Positions 9,033 to 17,036 of a stretch of DNA of 36,214 bases are shown in pieces. The notes beneath the pieces are model-generated. The model saw only the letters and a program-made list of their open reading frames with translations, ran no database searches and was not told the DNA's origin. The DNA is from Mycobacterium persicum. GTDB lineage: Bacteria > Actinomycetota > Actinomycetes > Mycobacteriales > Mycobacteriaceae. The stretch's first letter is position 1. Each line of letters starts with the position of its first letter. Location: positions 1-36,214 of the forward strand of contig NZ_MVIF01000058.1 of NCBI RefSeq assembly GCF_002086675.1, given 5' to 3'. Both the position numbers and the translations under genes were made by a program.

Positions 9033-11646
9033 GGAGATCGATGCGGTGCGCGTTGGCGACACCGTCATAGCGCTCGGGACTGCACGTCAGCACGATCACC
9101 TGCCCGTGAGTGCCCACAGTGTCGAATACCTCCCCCATCTTGGCCAATCGTTCCGGATCGGTGAACCCTAGCGCGTCGTCGACCACCACCGGCACGGTAT
9201 CCTCCTTGGCGACCAGGGCCGCCCCGGCGAACCGGGCCAGGATGCCGAGCTGCTCTTTGGCGCCTCCGGACAACGACTCGTAGGGCACCGTGATGCCGTT
9301 CAGGGTGCGGCTGCGGATCTTCAAGTCACTGTCGACATCGACCTCGAAGGCGGGCCCGAACACCGGACGACCGAGCCGGTGCAGCTCCGCGCGGTACGGC
9401 TGGACGTAGCGCAACCGGGTGCTGTCGCGGTGGCGTGCCATCACCGACCGCAGCAGCTGCGCGGCCCGGGCCCGGCGGCCGACGCGGGCGTGCCGGCTTG
9501 CGGCGTGTTCACGTTCGGTCTCGGCGGCGTCGAGCTTGCCTTTGCGGCCCTCACTGCCGAACACCGAGAGTTCAATGCTGATCTCTCGCAACGCATTTAC
9601 GGCATCATCGTGACGCTCGCGTAGCGACGCTGCCATGTCGGTGGCTTCCTTCAGCTCGGCGGCCACCGCCTCGGGCGCCATGGCCGCGAGGGCTTCGGCG
9701 AGTTCGGCCACCCGCCGCTCGGCGGTTTCTCGCGAGCGCAGATCCGCGTCGGCTTTGACCGCCAGCTGTGCATCGCTGACCGAGGCTCGCGCCTGCGCCA
9801 ACCGGACTCGGACCGAGTCGAGTTCGGCGAGTTGAGTTTCCACCTTATGCCGTAGCACCGTTGCCTGCGTGGACGTCTCGGCCAGCTGACGACCAGCGGT
9901 TGCGGCAGCCCGGCGCCGGGTCTCACATTCGGTCTCCGCGGCCGTGCGGGCGGCCTCGGCCGCGTGCAGCTCGACGCGGGCGGTCGCGGCGTCCGTCGCG
10001 AACAGATCCGGCTCGGCCGGTTGACTGGCATGCAACTGAGCCACCCGGGCGCGGAGTTGATCCACCTGTTCGTCGCCGCACAGGCCGGCCAGGGTGGCGA
10101 TCAGCTGATCGCGCTTGCTGTGCAGTTCCCGGCGCCGCTGGTCGGCAGCTCGGGCATCCGCCACGCTGGCGATCCCGCCGGCCGTCAGGGCATCAGCCAG
10201 CTCTTGTTGTGCCGCAACATGTTTGGCCTGTACCTCCCGCGCGGCCGGCCCGTGGCTGATTCGCGCGGTGAGGACGCCCGGCACCGTCAACTCGGCGGGC
10301 CCGGCGGCCGTGATCGACCAGCGTTCGCCCGCCGCCAGCGACACCCGCTGCTCACCGACGACGAGCTCGATGTCGCGTGCGGCGCTGAATTCCACCGCGG
10401 CGCAGAGTGCCGCCAGCTGCCCGTCTGATCGATCGACCGCCGCGGCGGCCTCATCGATTCGACGCATCACCTGTTCGGTCACCGTCACGTCGGACAGCGC
10501 TGTGCAGACCCGGTCACATTCGCGGTGGATGGCGTCGATCCTGGCCAGCCGGTCACTCAACCGGTCAGCCTCCTCGCGGCCAACGATCAGATCGAGCGAC
10601 CGCCGGGCAGACTCGGCGCGGGCTTGGGCAGCCGTTAGCACCTGGATGGCTTCCACCACCGCGGCGTCACCCACCGCAGCCGCCTGCGCCGCCGCCTTCT
10701 GTTCATCGGTGGCTTGTTGAGCTTCGACCCGCAAGGCCGCGACGGTAGTGGTGCGAGCGTCGACGTCGGCGACTAGAGCCCGCCGCTCGGCATGCGCTGC
10801 GGTTGATGCGGCACCGGCTGCGGCCGCTGCGGCGGCGACGAGTTTGGCTTCCCGCTCTTCGGTGGTGAGCGCGGCAATCTTGTCGGCCGCAGCCTGCGCC
10901 GCGGCGAGCCGAGGACCGGCGTTGCGGTGTTGCTGCGACAACTCGGCCACCCGTCGGGTCAGCTCAGCATGGCGACGGACCCGCTCGTCGACCTCGGCCA
11001 CGGCGGCCGCACACTCCGCCACCGCGGCCTCGGCGTCGGCGAGCGCGGTGATGGCGGCGGCCCATTCCCCGGTGGGCCGTCCCGTCGCGGTGAAGTAGCG
11101 CGCGTATTCGGCGTCGATCCGCTCGATCAACAAGGGCTCGGCGCCGGATAGCGCCGCGTCATCCCCGGCCGCCACATCGAGCGCGCGCGACAACGCATCG
11201 CAGCCCGACAGATCCACCGCGACCGTCGACGCCGCCTGCAGCACTCGCTGCGCATGCCAAAGTTCGGTATCGACGGTCTCGGCCAGCATTGCCCGCACCC
11301 GATCGTGTGCCTCGTCGCCGGTCAATTGCTCGCGGCGCGGCGCCACCATGGTCAGCTCGGTCTCGGGCCGCTTGTGGAAGCGCTTACGGTAGACGAAACG
11401 ATAAGGACCACTGCTGATTTCGGCGGTGACTTCGGAGCCGACGTCCGCATGGGTCGGCTTGACCTGCTTGACGTCCTTCTTCGTCGATCGATCCTTGGAT
11501 TCCAGCAACAGGTCCAGCGCCTCGATCATCGACGACTTGCCGCTCTCGTTGGCGCCGCACACCACCACCACGCCGTGATCGGGAAACTCGATCTCCCGAT
11601 GGGAGATACCGCGATAGTTCGACAGGACGAGCCGGTGCAGTCTCAT
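9025..11646 (-). CDS. SMC/SbcC-like (YhaN-type) DNA-repair ATPase (Rv1278-like)
   Basis: This is an 873-residue ATPase split by a long coiled coil. The N-terminal half has Walker A GANESGKSS (Lys37) just after a RecF-like start (MRLHRLVLSNYRGI). The centre is Ala/Glu/Arg-rich coiled coil. The C-terminal half has the ABC-type signature LSGGAKEQLG and Walker B VPVVVDDALGFTD. I see no CxxC zinc-hook motif in the coil, so it resembles YhaN-type proteins more than classical SbcC or Rad50. The start ATGA overlaps the stop of the phosphoesterase gene (11643-11646), which implies equimolar, coupled production of a nuclease-ATPase pair. The downstream GMC gene overlaps its 3' end. Confidence 0.88.
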   Translation of the reverse strand: MRLHRLVLSNYRGISHREIEFPDHGVVVVCGANESGKSSMIEALDLLLESKDRSTKKDVKQVKPTHADVGSEVTAEISSGPYRFVYRKRFHKRPETELTMVAPRREQLTGDEAHDRVRAMLAETVDTELWHAQRVLQAASTVAVDLSGCDALSRALDVAAGDDAALSGAEPLLIERIDAEYARYFTATGRPTGEWAAAITALADAEAAVAECAAAVAEVDERVRRHAELTRRVAELSQQHRNAGPRLAAAQAAADKIAALTTEEREAKLVAAAAAAAGAASTAAHAERRALVADVDARTTTVAALRVEAQQATDEQKAAAQAAAVGDAAVVEAIQVLTAAQARAESARRSLDLIVGREEADRLSDRLARIDAIHRECDRVCTALSDVTVTEQVMRRIDEAAAAVDRSDGQLAALCAAVEFSAARDIELVVGEQRVSLAAGERWSITAAGPAELTVPGVLTARISHGPAAREVQAKHVAAQQELADALTAGGIASVADARAADQRRRELHSKRDQLIATLAGLCGDEQVDQLRARVAQLHASQPAEPDLFATDAATARVELHAAEAARTAAETECETRRRAAATAGRQLAETSTQATVLRHKVETQLAELDSVRVRLAQARASVSDAQLAVKADADLRSRETAERRVAELAEALAAMAPEAVAAELKEATDMAASLRERHDDAVNALREISIELSVFGSEGRKGKLDAAETEREHAASRHARVGRRARAAQLLRSVMARHRDSTRLRYVQPYRAELHRLGRPVFGPAFEVDVDSDLKIRSRTLNGITVPYESLSGGAKEQLGILARFAGAALVAKEDTVPVVVDDALGFTDPERLAKMGEVFDTVGTHGQVIVLTCSPERYDGVANAHRIDLHA

Positions 11647-12803
11647 GCGACGCCCCGGTCGGTCAGCCGCAGCAGCAGCGCCAAGGCTGCCTGGGCATCC
11701 ACGGCCTCATCGCCCTCGCCCGCGCGTGCCGTTGCGACCAACTCCTCGACCGCGGCGGCGGCGAACCCCCCGATGCCGAGGTCGCAGAATTCGCCGTCGG
11801 CCGGTACCACCGCCAGATCGGTGTGCCGCTCCCATAAGCCCAGCCATGCGAACAACCGCGCGTACCTGTCCAAGCAGACGTCCAACGCGGCGCGGTCGGT
11901 GACCGTTAGTGAGCCGGTCAGTGCCAGCCGCACCACGGTGCGTTCCTTGTCGGTCATCAGATCCAGGTTCATGTCCAGGTCGGCGATGTCGCGGCTGGTG
12001 TCCACCTGGTTGTGCAACGTAACGAAACGCCAACGCCCGACATACCTGGCGTCGACCGCTACCGGACGTCGTGCATCGGTTTCATCGATGTCGACTACCA
12101 AGACGTAACCCGGATCCGCTTCGACATCGTCGAAATTGGTGACTTCGGGCGAACCGGAATACCACACTCGGCCGCTGCCGCCGACCTGGGTGCGCGAATG
12201 CTTATCGCCAAGGGCCACATAGTGAATCAGGCCGGCAACCAATGCCCGGTCGAGTGCGCCGAGGTGGATCAGGGATGGCTTGTCCCGGTCGGGATCCAAG
12301 ACGTCGACGCCGCCGTGGGCGACGAGCACCCTGGTGACATCGGCAGCGGAAAGCGGGGTCAAGCCCTCCAGCACCTCGGCGACCAGGTCGGTGGTGGGCG
12401 CTTTCGACCGCCACGGTGCGGCGACAATCTGCAGGCCCGGCCGGACCTCATGGACGCCGGGCCGGTCGAGCACCACCACATTGTCTGGACATTCGGCCCG
12501 GAACAGCACGCTGGTGTACACCGACGATGCGTCCAACGGGTCATGGTTGCCAGGCAACAGATAGACGGGAATTCCGATGGCGCGCATGGCTTCCAGCGAT
12601 TGGCCGATCACCTGCGGAGCGAGCTGGTTGTGTTCGAAGACGTCGCCGGCCACCACCACGAATTCGGCGCCGACCTCGGCGGCCAGCGCGTTGAGTCCGG
12701 CGACTGCGTCGCGGCGGGCAGCCGAATAGCGTGGCTGGGCGTCGCCGGCAAGGAAGTGCCGGGTCATGCCCAATTGCCAGTCAGCGGTGTGCAGGAATCG
12801 CAT
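11643..12803 (-). CDS. SbcD/YhaO-like metallophosphoesterase, putative DNA exonuclease (Rv1277-like)
   Basis: The 386-residue calcineurin-like phosphoesterase is the likely nuclease partner of the adjacent SMC-like ATPase. Motifs in order are HTADWQLGM, VVVAGDVFEHN, LLPGNHDPLD, VLVAHGG and ALGDKHS. Two usual metal ligands look changed: the His of the DxH motif is Gln (DWQ), and the first His of the usual GHxH motif is Asp (GDKH). The remaining ligands are present. The ATG at 12803 has a good GGGAGG ribosome-binding site about seven bases upstream. This is the first gene of the minus-strand group. An inverted repeat lies just upstream (12835-12865). The C-terminal part, about residues 290-386, is the capping domain region. 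Confidence 0.88.
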   Translation of the reverse strand: MRFLHTADWQLGMTRHFLAGDAQPRYSAARRDAVAGLNALAAEVGAEFVVVAGDVFEHNQLAPQVIGQSLEAMRAIGIPVYLLPGNHDPLDASSVYTSVLFRAECPDNVVVLDRPGVHEVRPGLQIVAAPWRSKAPTTDLVAEVLEGLTPLSAADVTRVLVAHGGVDVLDPDRDKPSLIHLGALDRALVAGLIHYVALGDKHSRTQVGGSGRVWYSGSPEVTNFDDVEADPGYVLVVDIDETDARRPVAVDARYVGRWRFVTLHNQVDTSRDIADLDMNLDLMTDKERTVVRLALTGSLTVTDRAALDVCLDRYARLFAWLGLWERHTDLAVVPADGEFCDLGIGGFAAAAVEELVATARAGEGDEAVDAQAALALLLRLTDRGVA

Positions 12804-13158
12804 CCTGGCACCCTCCCTTCTGGGCTACTCGTCTTCGGCACCGCGAGTGTAGGACTCGGTGCCGACAAGTAGCGGGACCTCGCTCGGCAGGTTCCCCCGG
12901 GGGCCACCGAGTCGTTGACCCGGACAGTCACTCGCGTCACTCTGGTTTCGCGGCGACGTCTTCGAGTTTCTCGGCGGAGTGCCCCAGCAGGTGCGGCGGC
13001 CCCCGGACGTGGGGTCGGCTGCCACGGCCCGAGGTGACACCGAGAGACGCGCGGCGCGACGCCCAGGCCGATGGGCCCCGGATGACCCTGGGAAGCTCGT
13101 CGTGCGTCGCTTCGCATAGGCCACCAGAGCGCCGAATTGGGTAGCGGCGAACTTGATC
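12804..13158. other. 355-bp stretch without a supported gene
   Basis: This stretch lies between the SbcD-like start and the 3' end of the bicupin pseudogene. It holds the inverted repeat at 12835-12865 and presumably the promoter for the minus-strand DNA-repair genes. Minus-strand frames here are open for up to 120 codons. A short tail (ending near HLLGHSAEKLEDVAAKPE, around 12960-13020) has coding-like third-position GC, but I recognise no family and no start. It may be the remnant of a decayed gene. Confidence 0.4.
12835..12865. repeat. Inverted repeat upstream of the SbcD-like gene
   Basis: A perfect 9-bp inverted repeat (TCGGCACCG at 12835-12843, CGGTGCCGA at 12857-12865) has a 13-base spacer. 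It begins about 32 bp upstream of the SbcD-like start. It could be an operator or a hairpin in the 5' untranslated region. Nothing identifies a binding protein. Confidence 0.5.
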
Positions 13159-14222
13159 TCAGCGCTCTCCGAGAGCGTGGGCGTCAAGTGGGTTGAACCG
13201 GTTGACGATCAGCGGATCGGCGCTGGTGAACGGGAAGTCCGGGAGGTCCTCGAGGTGGGTGTTGAATGTCGCCGCGAGCGCTTCGCGCCAGTGAGCGCTC
13301 ACCGACGCCCGATAGCCGATGTCGCCGGGGGTCGGCTGGTCGAAGAAGATGCAGAAGTGCATTTCCGGGGCATCAACAACCTCGATGTGGTGCGGGTAGG
13401 CGCGGGGAATGAAGTAGACGTCGCCCCGCCGCAGGTACCAGGTGTCCAGCTTGCCGCCGGGACTCATCACGGTCATGCGCGCCGAGCCCCGGTTGACGTA
13501 GCCCATCTCGGCGGTGATCGGGTGCCAGTGCGGCTCACGCATCCCGTCCTCGCGGATTCGTAAGGAGTACATCGCGATAAGTCTTTAGCCCGAAGTCCTC
13601 GGGCCGTTCGGTGCGGAGCCGACGGCCAAGCTCGCGGGCGGAGTCATCGCGTCCACGAAAAATTTGTGTGGGTCGTTGAAGTGTGCCGTGTCAGGGACGT
13701 CCGCCGCCCCGGGGCGCGCGGCTAGTGCCCGGTCAGTGGTGCTGCGGCGCATCGCAGCGAAATCCGAGGCCGGCAGGTCGTAGGTGTTGCCGAGCACCGC
13801 ATCGGTCATGGCGCCAAAGGCTGCCCCGAGCCCGAAGTCCTCGGGCCGTTCGTTGCGGAACGCGATGACGAATTCGCACACGTCGGTGCCGATGTTTTCG
13901 ATGTGGTGCGGGGAACCGGAGTCGATGTGGAACATGTCGCCCGCGTGCACCACGAACGAGGCGCACTGGCTACCAATGTCGAGCACCGAGACCAGAGCGG
14001 TGCCCGAAACACAGTAGGTCAGTTCGTTGGCATTGGCGTGTCAGTGCGGTGTGCGCATGGTGTGCGCATCGCGCCCGGGTTGATCAGCAGCCGTTTGATT
14101 GACAGGCCCTTCAGGATGGGGAAGGTGTCGGCCGTCAGCCGCTGGATGGAACCGAGGTCGGACTCTTCGACGATTTCACCGTCAATCAGTGATGCGACGT
14201 GTGTGCTTGTCTGCGTGAGCAT
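13159..14222 (-). pseudogene. Bicupin (oxalate-decarboxylase-like) protein, broken in three fragments
   Basis: Three minus-strand fragments together make one two-domain cupin protein. The N-terminal piece (14019-14222, MLTQTSTHVASL) leads into the first cupin, whose body is in 13585-13986 (HAGDMFHIDSGSPHHIEN). The second cupin is 13159-13572, with EPHWHPITAEMGYV and IPRAYPHHIEV. Such bicupins bind a metal through the HxH motif plus Glu and His, and the best-known members are oxalate decarboxylases. Lesions: an 11-bp tandem duplication (ATGCGCACACC twice on the minus strand, about 14049-14070) shifts the frame. The Trp codon of the first HWH motif is TGA. An in-frame TAA at 13585 separates the domains. 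A near-identical 30-bp repeat (13588-13617 and 13830-13859) brackets part of domain 1. The second domain alone could still fold, but the gene looks dead. Confidence 0.8.
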
Positions 14223-14372
14223 TTCATTCGCGTCAATTCCTGGATCGAAGATCGCGGTGGATTGCTACCCCCTACGATCCCGCTGCCGGCGGCGCGCCGT
14301 CCAAGACCCGGTTTCGGTGTGTCGATCAGCGTTGGTTATCGGGGCCTTCCGCGACGCACCCACGGGCCACAT

Positions 14373-15113
14373 CTAGCCGGCACTGATGCGGTGCAGGGTG
14401 TTTTCAAAAAGCACGTCGAGGACATGTTGATTGCTTGTGGTGGCGTCACCGATGAGCACGAGGTTCGACAGCTGTGCGAAGGAGAAGTATTGCGTCCGCG
14501 CTGCGTCGGTGGAGCTTCCGATGATTGTGGTGACAGAGATCCGGAAGAGGTGCGGTCCGTTCACCGAGCGGGAGTCTTCGATCATGCGCACCGTGTAATT
14601 TATGGTGTCCGCGAAGGTGAATCGTGAGCACCTGGACATCAGGGCGGTCATCTTGTCAAAGCCGCTTTGGTTGAACTCACGGCCGATTCGCAGGCGAACG
14701 TCGGGATGCTGGCCGGAACTCTCGGGCCGATCGGCGGGATCACGCCCCGCGATTTCGGCACCCCCGGCAATGCCGGGCGCTAAGTCGTTGACGTTGGCGC
14801 ATTCGGCCGGATCGTAGTCCAGGGCGCCGTCGTGGAACGGTTGCATCCTGAAGTATCCGAACCTGTCGGCGCCCTCGGTAGTGGCGTTGACGGTCCACGT
14901 TGTGGGGAAATCGGCGGGCTTGGGAAGCAGGTCGGCCAGTTGTTGGTCAGACAGCGCCGCCAGTCCAGGTGCCAACGACGGGGTGGTTTCTCGCCAATGT
15001 CGCAGCGCGACGGGCGCAGTGATCAGGACGGCAACGATGGCAACCGAACACAACAGGGCGGCAACGGAAAGCGTTGCTCGCGAATCGTGTTGGCTGCGCG
15101 TAGGCCAGCTCAC
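14373..15113 (-). CDS. Membrane-anchored PknH-sensor-like protein (second of a tandem pair)
   Basis: I do not firmly recognise this 246-residue protein. It has one N-terminal membrane helix (near SVAALLCSVAIVAVLITAPVA, residues 16-36), so the rest should lie outside the membrane. The soluble part has a motif DFPTTW, a Cys in YDPAECANV, a second Cys in LMSRCSRF, and a C-terminal segment ending HVLDVLFENTLHRISAG. The same layout (PxxC, then a helix ending in a Cys, then a final helix) occurs in the preceding gene and resembles the extracellular PknH_C sensor domain of mycobacterial kinases and lipoproteins. That family call is an inference. The start ATG overlaps the stop of the upstream gene by four bases (15110-15113), so the two are coupled. 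Confidence 0.7.
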   Translation of the reverse strand: MSWPTRSQHDSRATLSVAALLCSVAIVAVLITAPVALRHWRETTPSLAPGLAALSDQQLADLLPKPADFPTTWTVNATTEGADRFGYFRMQPFHDGALDYDPAECANVNDLAPGIAGGAEIAGRDPADRPESSGQHPDVRLRIGREFNQSGFDKMTALMSRCSRFTFADTINYTVRMIEDSRSVNGPHLFRISVTTIIGSSTDAARTQYFSFAQLSNLVLIGDATTSNQHVLDVLFENTLHRISAG

Positions 15114-15955
15114 AGGGCGCGCAGCCTTTGCAGCGTTTGGGAGGCGCGGCGCTGCACCAGTTCACGATCGCCGGCGTTTTCCATGTAGACGGAGCATTCC
15201 AGGATGACGCCACGCAACGCGTAGTAGCTGGCGCGGTAGGTCGCCGGTGGTTCGTCACTGCCAGCAGTGACAAATGTTCTGGTGACCACGACGGCGACAA
15301 CGACGTTGTCAGTCCAATGGTCGTGGAGCACCGTGGTGGCCGAGCGCTGATCTTTGAGCCGTCCGTTGAAGTCGTAGTTGGCCACCTGGTAGGACCCGCA
15401 TCGGCCCAGCCAGTCCAGGTAATTGGCGATGCGGTCCGGGCCGTCGGGAACCACCGAGATTTCGAAATGCGCATTGGGGCCGTGCTCGTCGCTTTCTCCG
15501 GTCGCCGGCCAATCCCAGACTCGAGCGTCGCGGGCAATCAGCTGGGTGTAGCGGTCGACGTCCAGTTCCGCGGCCAGTGCCGCCCCGGAATGGGTCAGCA
15601 GTTGCGGGATCTGTGTGCACTGGGCCGGTCCATACACGGCCCGCGGGCCAAGCTGGGGCGCGGTACTCGAGGCAGTGGTCTCCGAGAACGCGCGGCGGCG
15701 CAACGCCCCCGACAAGCCGTACCCCCAGTCCGTCGGAAAGTCGCCGCTCGACGGAAGCGCGCCGGCCAAGACCCAATCCGGTCGCGATGCCAGGCTCGTC
15801 AAAGGGTTTGCGCGAGGCCCGATCACAAGCACCGTCACCCCACACACGCCGAGCACGGCTAGTGCCGCACCGGCCACCAGGTACGGCCAAGATCGGCGCC
15901 GCGCGCCCGTCCGTGATCGCCGAACGCGCGGCGCGAACCACCCGCTCAACGCCAT
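15110..15955 (-). CDS. Membrane-anchored PknH-sensor-like protein (first of a tandem pair)
   Basis: The 281-residue product has a basic N-terminus, one membrane helix (about residues 24-46, YLVAGAALAVLGVCGVTVLV) and an outside domain. Landmarks parallel those of the next gene: SGDFPTDW against PADFPTTW, YGPAQCTQI against YDPAECANV, and WLGRCGSY against LMSRCSRF. These make the two paralogues. The end (GVILECSVYMENAG, then QTLQRLRAL) resembles the last strand and helix of the PknH_C sensor fold. The frame is open to 16078, but the ATG at 15955 has an AGGAGG ribosome-binding site five bases upstream and is clearly the start. Its ligand is unknown. Confidence 0.72.
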   Translation of the reverse strand: MALSGWFAPRVRRSRTGARRRSWPYLVAGAALAVLGVCGVTVLVIGPRANPLTSLASRPDWVLAGALPSSGDFPTDWGYGLSGALRRRAFSETTASSTAPQLGPRAVYGPAQCTQIPQLLTHSGAALAAELDVDRYTQLIARDARVWDWPATGESDEHGPNAHFEISVVPDGPDRIANYLDWLGRCGSYQVANYDFNGRLKDQRSATTVLHDHWTDNVVVAVVVTRTFVTAGSDEPPATYRASYYALRGVILECSVYMENAGDRELVQRRASQTLQRLRAL

Positions 15956-16377
15956 CCCATCCTCCTGTCTGCGGCGTTCGCGCCACCACCCGGATTGACG
16001 AAACATCTCACCCCGGAGCCCAAGTGCACGCCAGTCGGTTTGGTAGGTGGGCTTGGCCGGGGTCTGTCGGCGGCACAACCAGAGAAGCCATGCACCTGCC
16101 CGCGCGCCGGTGGTCTACATCGCCGGCGACGACGTTGCGCGTGCGGCTGTGTTGCCCGAGGATAGCTGCCCCGTGCCCACCCTCATCGTCACGGATCTGC
16201 ACGTGGTGGTGTGCTGTGTGCTGTGCCCTTTCACCTGTGCGCAATGCTGGGCTGCGATGTGATGAGGCAGTCGAACCCTTAGCACTGCCCTCCGTGCACC
16301 AGGAGAGACCGGGCTTTGCCCGCCGGTCGGGGGCTTGTGCACGCCTCCGCGACAACTACCTGCGTCACCTCGGCTGG
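15956..16377. other. 422-bp stretch without a supported gene
   Basis: This stretch lies between the PknH-sensor-like pair and the stop of the DIP1984-family gene. Short open frames occur on both strands, but none has a convincing start or family resemblance. It should hold the promoter of the pair (near 15980-16250) and it contains the hairpin at 16293-16343. I see nothing else in it. Confidence 0.5.
16293..16343 (-). terminator. Hairpin downstream of the DIP1984-family gene
   Basis: An outer 7-bp inverted repeat (CGTGCAC at 16293-16299, GTGCACG at 16337-16343) encloses an inner 6-bp stem (GACCGG at 16307-16312, CCGGTC at 16323-16328). It begins about 35 bp past the stop of the minus-strand gene ending at 16378. 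It has no T-tract, which is common for mycobacterial terminators. Confidence 0.45.
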
Positions 16378-16848
16378 TCAGTCCAGCAGCTCTACCTCCC
16401 AGTTGACGCGTTGTATCTGAATATCAAGCTCACGAATCTGGCGCGCCAGATCATCGGCCTGGGTGCGTAGCTCGGCAACCGGCAAGGCGGACAACATTTT
16501 CAGCTCGGACCGCAGTTGCCGCGAATAGCCGGGGTGGCCACTGCCGGCGGCCGCATCTGCTGCCGCGGTCACGATGTGGTGACGCAGGCGTAGCGCGTCT
16601 CGGCGGGCTAGCGCGTCCGTCAGCGTGCCGTCTGCACCAATCACCGTGGCAGCATTGGTGCGATTGATACGCCGGATGAGCATTTCATATTCGCCTAACA
16701 CCTCGCCCGCTTCGACGAGCAGAGCCGCAGCATCCTCGGCAGGGTCTTCGCCTTCCTGATAGCGGGCGTTGTTCACGACGCGGGAGCGCAGCTGCTCGAA
16801 GCGGCGCGCCGCATCCGCGCGCAGCGATAACGCCTCCGCCAGCTTCAT
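16378..16848 (-). CDS. DIP1984-family protein
   Basis: The 156-residue protein matches the DIP1984 (septicolysin-like) family over its length. It starts MKLAEALSLRADAARR, has the conserved IRRINRTNAATVI segment near residues 58-70, the acidic EGEDPAED, and the C-terminal LARQIRELDIQIQRVNWEVELLD. It is largely helical with probable coiled coil. No membrane segment or signal peptide is seen. The family has no firmly established function; the septicolysin label comes from distant similarity. A GAAGG ribosome-binding site lies just before ATG 16848. It stands alone, 188 bp downstream of the end of the large regulator on the same strand. Confidence 0.85.
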   Translation of the reverse strand: MKLAEALSLRADAARRFEQLRSRVVNNARYQEGEDPAEDAAALLVEAGEVLGEYEMLIRRINRTNAATVIGADGTLTDALARRDALRLRHHIVTAAADAAAGSGHPGYSRQLRSELKMLSALPVAELRTQADDLARQIRELDIQIQRVNWEVELLD

Positions 16849-17036
16849 AATTTCGCCTTCTCGTCATCGTCAACCCCAATCGGGCGTCCGCACCGGGGCT
16901 TGCCGGTGGGCACTAGCATGATGCCGCAAAATCGGTTGGCTGGCGATTCACTTTTCGCGGATGCGCTTCCATGACCTCGGCTTGACAGCCCAATGGACGA
17001 GTATCGCGACCTGGCATCGCCGCGATGCGTCAACCG

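Noticed and set aside
12825..13187. A 120-codon minus-strand frame (MTPTLSESAEIKFAATQFG) as a gene
   Set aside because: Its 3' part overlaps other equally open frames, no ribosome-binding site is evident, and no family is recognised. It is kept only as a possible remnant.
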